A stretch of DNA of 41,997 bases from Vibrio pacinii DSM 19139 (GTDB lineage Bacteria; Pseudomonadota; Gammaproteobacteria; Enterobacterales; Vibrionaceae): positions 1 to 41,997 of the forward strand of contig NZ_JONH01000022.1 of assembly GCF_000711795.1 (NCBI RefSeq). Direction: 5' to 3'. The notes under the pieces were generated by a model. That model saw nothing but the letters and a program-made list of their open reading frames with translations. It had not been told where the DNA came from and did not search any database. Of this stretch, positions 40,704-41,997 are shown piece by piece. Position numbers and translations under genes: made by a program. How positions within the stretch are numbered: the first letter of the stretch is position 1; each line of letters opens with the position of its first letter.

Positions 40704-41183
40704 CTAAGACTCTGATTCGTCGTCATTTGGGCGCAGTTGGCGTTGAAGTCCTAACAAAAAGTTTCGTAGCACTTGATCTTTGCATTCTCGATAGTGCTTG
40801 TTGTCAGGTTTACGGAAAAACGCACTGAGTTCATGCTTGCTTAAACGAAAATCGATAAGCTGTAACACATCAAGAATATCTTCGGCTTTCATGTTCAACG
40901 CAATTCGTAATTTTTGAAATACGATGTTATTGCTCAATTTATCTTCAGGCTTAGGCTGTTCACCTTCGCGTTTGCCACGTTTAAAATTGATAAAACCATT
41001 GAGAAATATCGCCAATTCAGTGTCGCTCAGTTCGACAAAAGATTCATCATCTTCTTTTTTAAGCCAGCCAGTGATCTGTACATCTGTCACATTCAGGTCG
41101 GCTAAAGAGAAGATTTCGCTCATTGCGTTATCTTTTAAATCAAATGTATAGCGTATACGGCGTAAAATATCATTATTGGTCAA
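40704..41183 (-). CDS. yehS: YehS family (DUF1456) protein
   Basis: This cytosolic protein of unknown function has 159 residues, close to E. coli YehS. It consists of two similar helical repeats: MTNNDILRRIRYTFDLKDNAMSEIFSLADLNVTDVQITGWLKKEDDESF, then NNIVFQKLRIALNMKAEDILDVLQLIDFRLSKHELSAFFRKPDNKHYRECKDQVLRNFLLGLQ. The linker is GFINFKRGKREGEQPKPEDK. The ATG at 41181-41183 follows a weak ribosome binding site. Beyond its start, on the minus strand, lies the attC-like site (41294-41421), so this gene is immediately downstream of an integron-type element. YehS is normally a core gene, so it is probably not itself a cassette. Confidence 0.94.
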   Translation of the reverse strand: MTNNDILRRIRYTFDLKDNAMSEIFSLADLNVTDVQITGWLKKEDDESFVELSDTELAIFLNGFINFKRGKREGEQPKPEDKLSNNIVFQKLRIALNMKAEDILDVLQLIDFRLSKHELSAFFRKPDNKHYRECKDQVLRNFLLGLQRQLRPNDDESES

Positions 41184-41293
41184 AATAGTTCCTAGTCTTA
41201 GGTAAATCCAGTGCTATCAACGTGATTACTGGAAGACGCGGATTCTATCAGACATATGGTCAACCCCCTACCAATTGTGTCATTCGGCTAACT

Positions 41294-41421
41294 GGTATAA
41301 CGCCGCGTTAAGTAGTGAGCAACATTGCCACCTAACCTAAACCATTGTGCCGTAAACACTAAATTCAAAGCAAACCGAAAATGCCTAGCGTTGCGAATCT
41401 GCCTTAAACGCCTTGTTAGTG
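41294..41421 (-). repeat. VCR-like attC site of a Vibrio chromosomal integron
   Basis: About 128 bases whose ends are imperfect inverted copies. Leftward, the element starts TAACAAGGCGTTTAAGG (near 41418) and ends CTTAACGCGGCGTTATAC (to 41294). Inner boxes CGCAACG and GGCAATGTTGC are also complementary (GCAAC/GTTGC). The interior contains GAATTTAGTGTTTACGG, like the GAGTTTAGTGTTA of Vibrio cholerae repeats. Length and the R-L-L-R layout fit VCR-family attC sites. Orientation is as in the canonical top strand on the minus strand. It looks isolated, since no second copy is in the window. Confidence 0.7.
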
Positions 41422-41438
41422 TACTTGGATTCAAGTAC
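41421..41438. repeat. Small inverted repeat at the junction of attC and IS30
   Basis: GTACTTG-GATT-CAAGTAC forms a perfect 7-bp stem with a 4-base loop directly after the attC-like site. It may include the left end of the IS30-family element. The exact end cannot be set without the right end of the element. Confidence 0.4.
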
Positions 41439-41514
41439 GAAGTGCGACACCACTGAAAAATAAAACAGTGAGATGCGATAATCATGATTTTTGCTCCCGC
41501 CAAGAAGTAAAACC

Positions 41515-41997
41515 ATGAAATATACACACCTCACTGAGAAAGAAAGATATACGATTTCTATCTTAAGAAAGCAAGGACTACGTACTGCTGGAATAGCTAG
41601 ATTACTCAACCGTCATAAGTCTACGATCTATCGTGAGATAGAACGTAATAAGCGCTATAACAAGTACTTTGACAGGTACTCGTACCAACCTGAGTACGCT
41701 CAACAACGAGCTCGAAATAGGCTCGCTCGCTCAAGGCGAAACAAGCGCTATGACGAAACCGACTTCAGGCTCGTTGCTGCCTTGCTGCAACTGGACTGGA
41801 GCCCTGAACAGATAGTTGGATTCCTAAGGCGAATTGGTCAAAAAACGATGAGTCACGAACTGATTTACCAGTATGTTTGGAATAACAAAGCAGAAGGCGG
41901 AATGTTATGGAAACACCTACGCCAGTCAACTAAGCAAAGGCGTAAAAGATATCGCTCTAACGACAGCAGAGGCCGCTTAGCCGCAAAGAAACATATA
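41515..41997 (+). mobile_element. IS30-family transposase, truncated by the window edge
   Basis: The ATG at 41515 opens 161 codons in frame to the last base. The N-terminal helix-turn-helix MKYTHLTEKERYTISILRKQGLRTAGIARLLNRHKSTIYREIERNKRY is that of IS30 transposases (HTH_38), followed by the basic linker RARNRLARSRRNKRYDETD and LQLDWSPEQIVGFLRRIGQ with MSHELIYQYVWNNKAEGGMLWKHLR. The DDE catalytic domain lies beyond the window. No frameshift is seen, so it may be active. The left inverted repeat is probably within 41427-41460, adjacent to the attC-like site. Confidence 0.92.

Noticed and set aside
1..41997. CRISPR arrays, tRNA or rRNA genes
   Set aside because: No repeat-spacer pattern, cloverleaf or rRNA-like sequence was seen by eye. 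This is not a substitute for a computed search.

Overview
The window looks like a chromosomal segment of a Vibrio-type gammaproteobacterium. The evidence is ortholog-like copies of guaC, nemR, curA, yghU, yqfB, soxR and yehS, two methyl-accepting chemotaxis proteins, several cyclic-di-GMP enzymes, and a VCR-like attC site of the kind found in Vibrio chromosomal integrons, lying next to an IS30-family transposase at the right edge. Species and replicon cannot be fixed from the sequence. No rRNA, tRNA or CRISPR array was seen.

Layout. 1-620: the first codons of a leftward gene, an unrecognised 114-residue protein, then an eroded leftward reading frame (620-960). 1-4.2 kb: guaC, preceded by a PurR-like operator and a long leader with a strong terminator hairpin, then a chemotaxis receptor. 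4.5-10.5 kb: an Lrp/AsnC regulator divergent from a LysE exporter; a large RluA-family pseudouridine synthase; a periplasmic solute-binding protein; an OsmC-like protein; and an RhlE-type DEAD-box helicase translationally coupled to an ac4C amidohydrolase (yqfB). 10.6-15.1 kb: an electrophile and thiol-stress block made of NemR, curcumin reductase CurA and a glutathione S-transferase, with two identical NemR-like operators, then a HAD phosphatase and the YghU glutathione oxidoreductase. 15.2-19.4 kb: a membrane EEP hydrolase, a GGDEF-EAL protein with two Cache-like sensor repeats, and an EF-hand protein.

19.8-29.4 kb: two RND efflux systems face each other. On the left is TetR-adaptor-pump on the plus strand, on the right adaptor-pump on the minus strand, and a shared bidirectional terminator separates them. 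29.8-35.5 kb: a YitT membrane protein, an operon pairing an orphan solute-binding protein with a membrane diguanylate cyclase, an SDR, a DUF2256 protein, MsrA and a flavin reductase. 35.5-39.8 kb: a fasciclin protein, an AEC transporter, SoxR and a dCache chemotaxis receptor. 40.2-42 kb: a YkgJ cysteine-cluster protein, YehS/DUF1456, the attC-like site and the truncated IS30.

The most interesting signals lie outside the open reading frames. A SoxR-type promoter with the characteristic 19-bp spacer fires away from soxR into a gene-free stretch that ends in a terminator hairpin, suggesting a redox-induced small RNA. Four consecutive genes (5.7-9.0 kb) have inverted repeats that contain or abut their ribosome binding sites or start codons. 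The guaC leader looks like an attenuator. Two other intergenic regions end in orphan terminators. An isolated attC-like element sits directly against an IS30. None of these could be tested here by alignment, folding or expression data.
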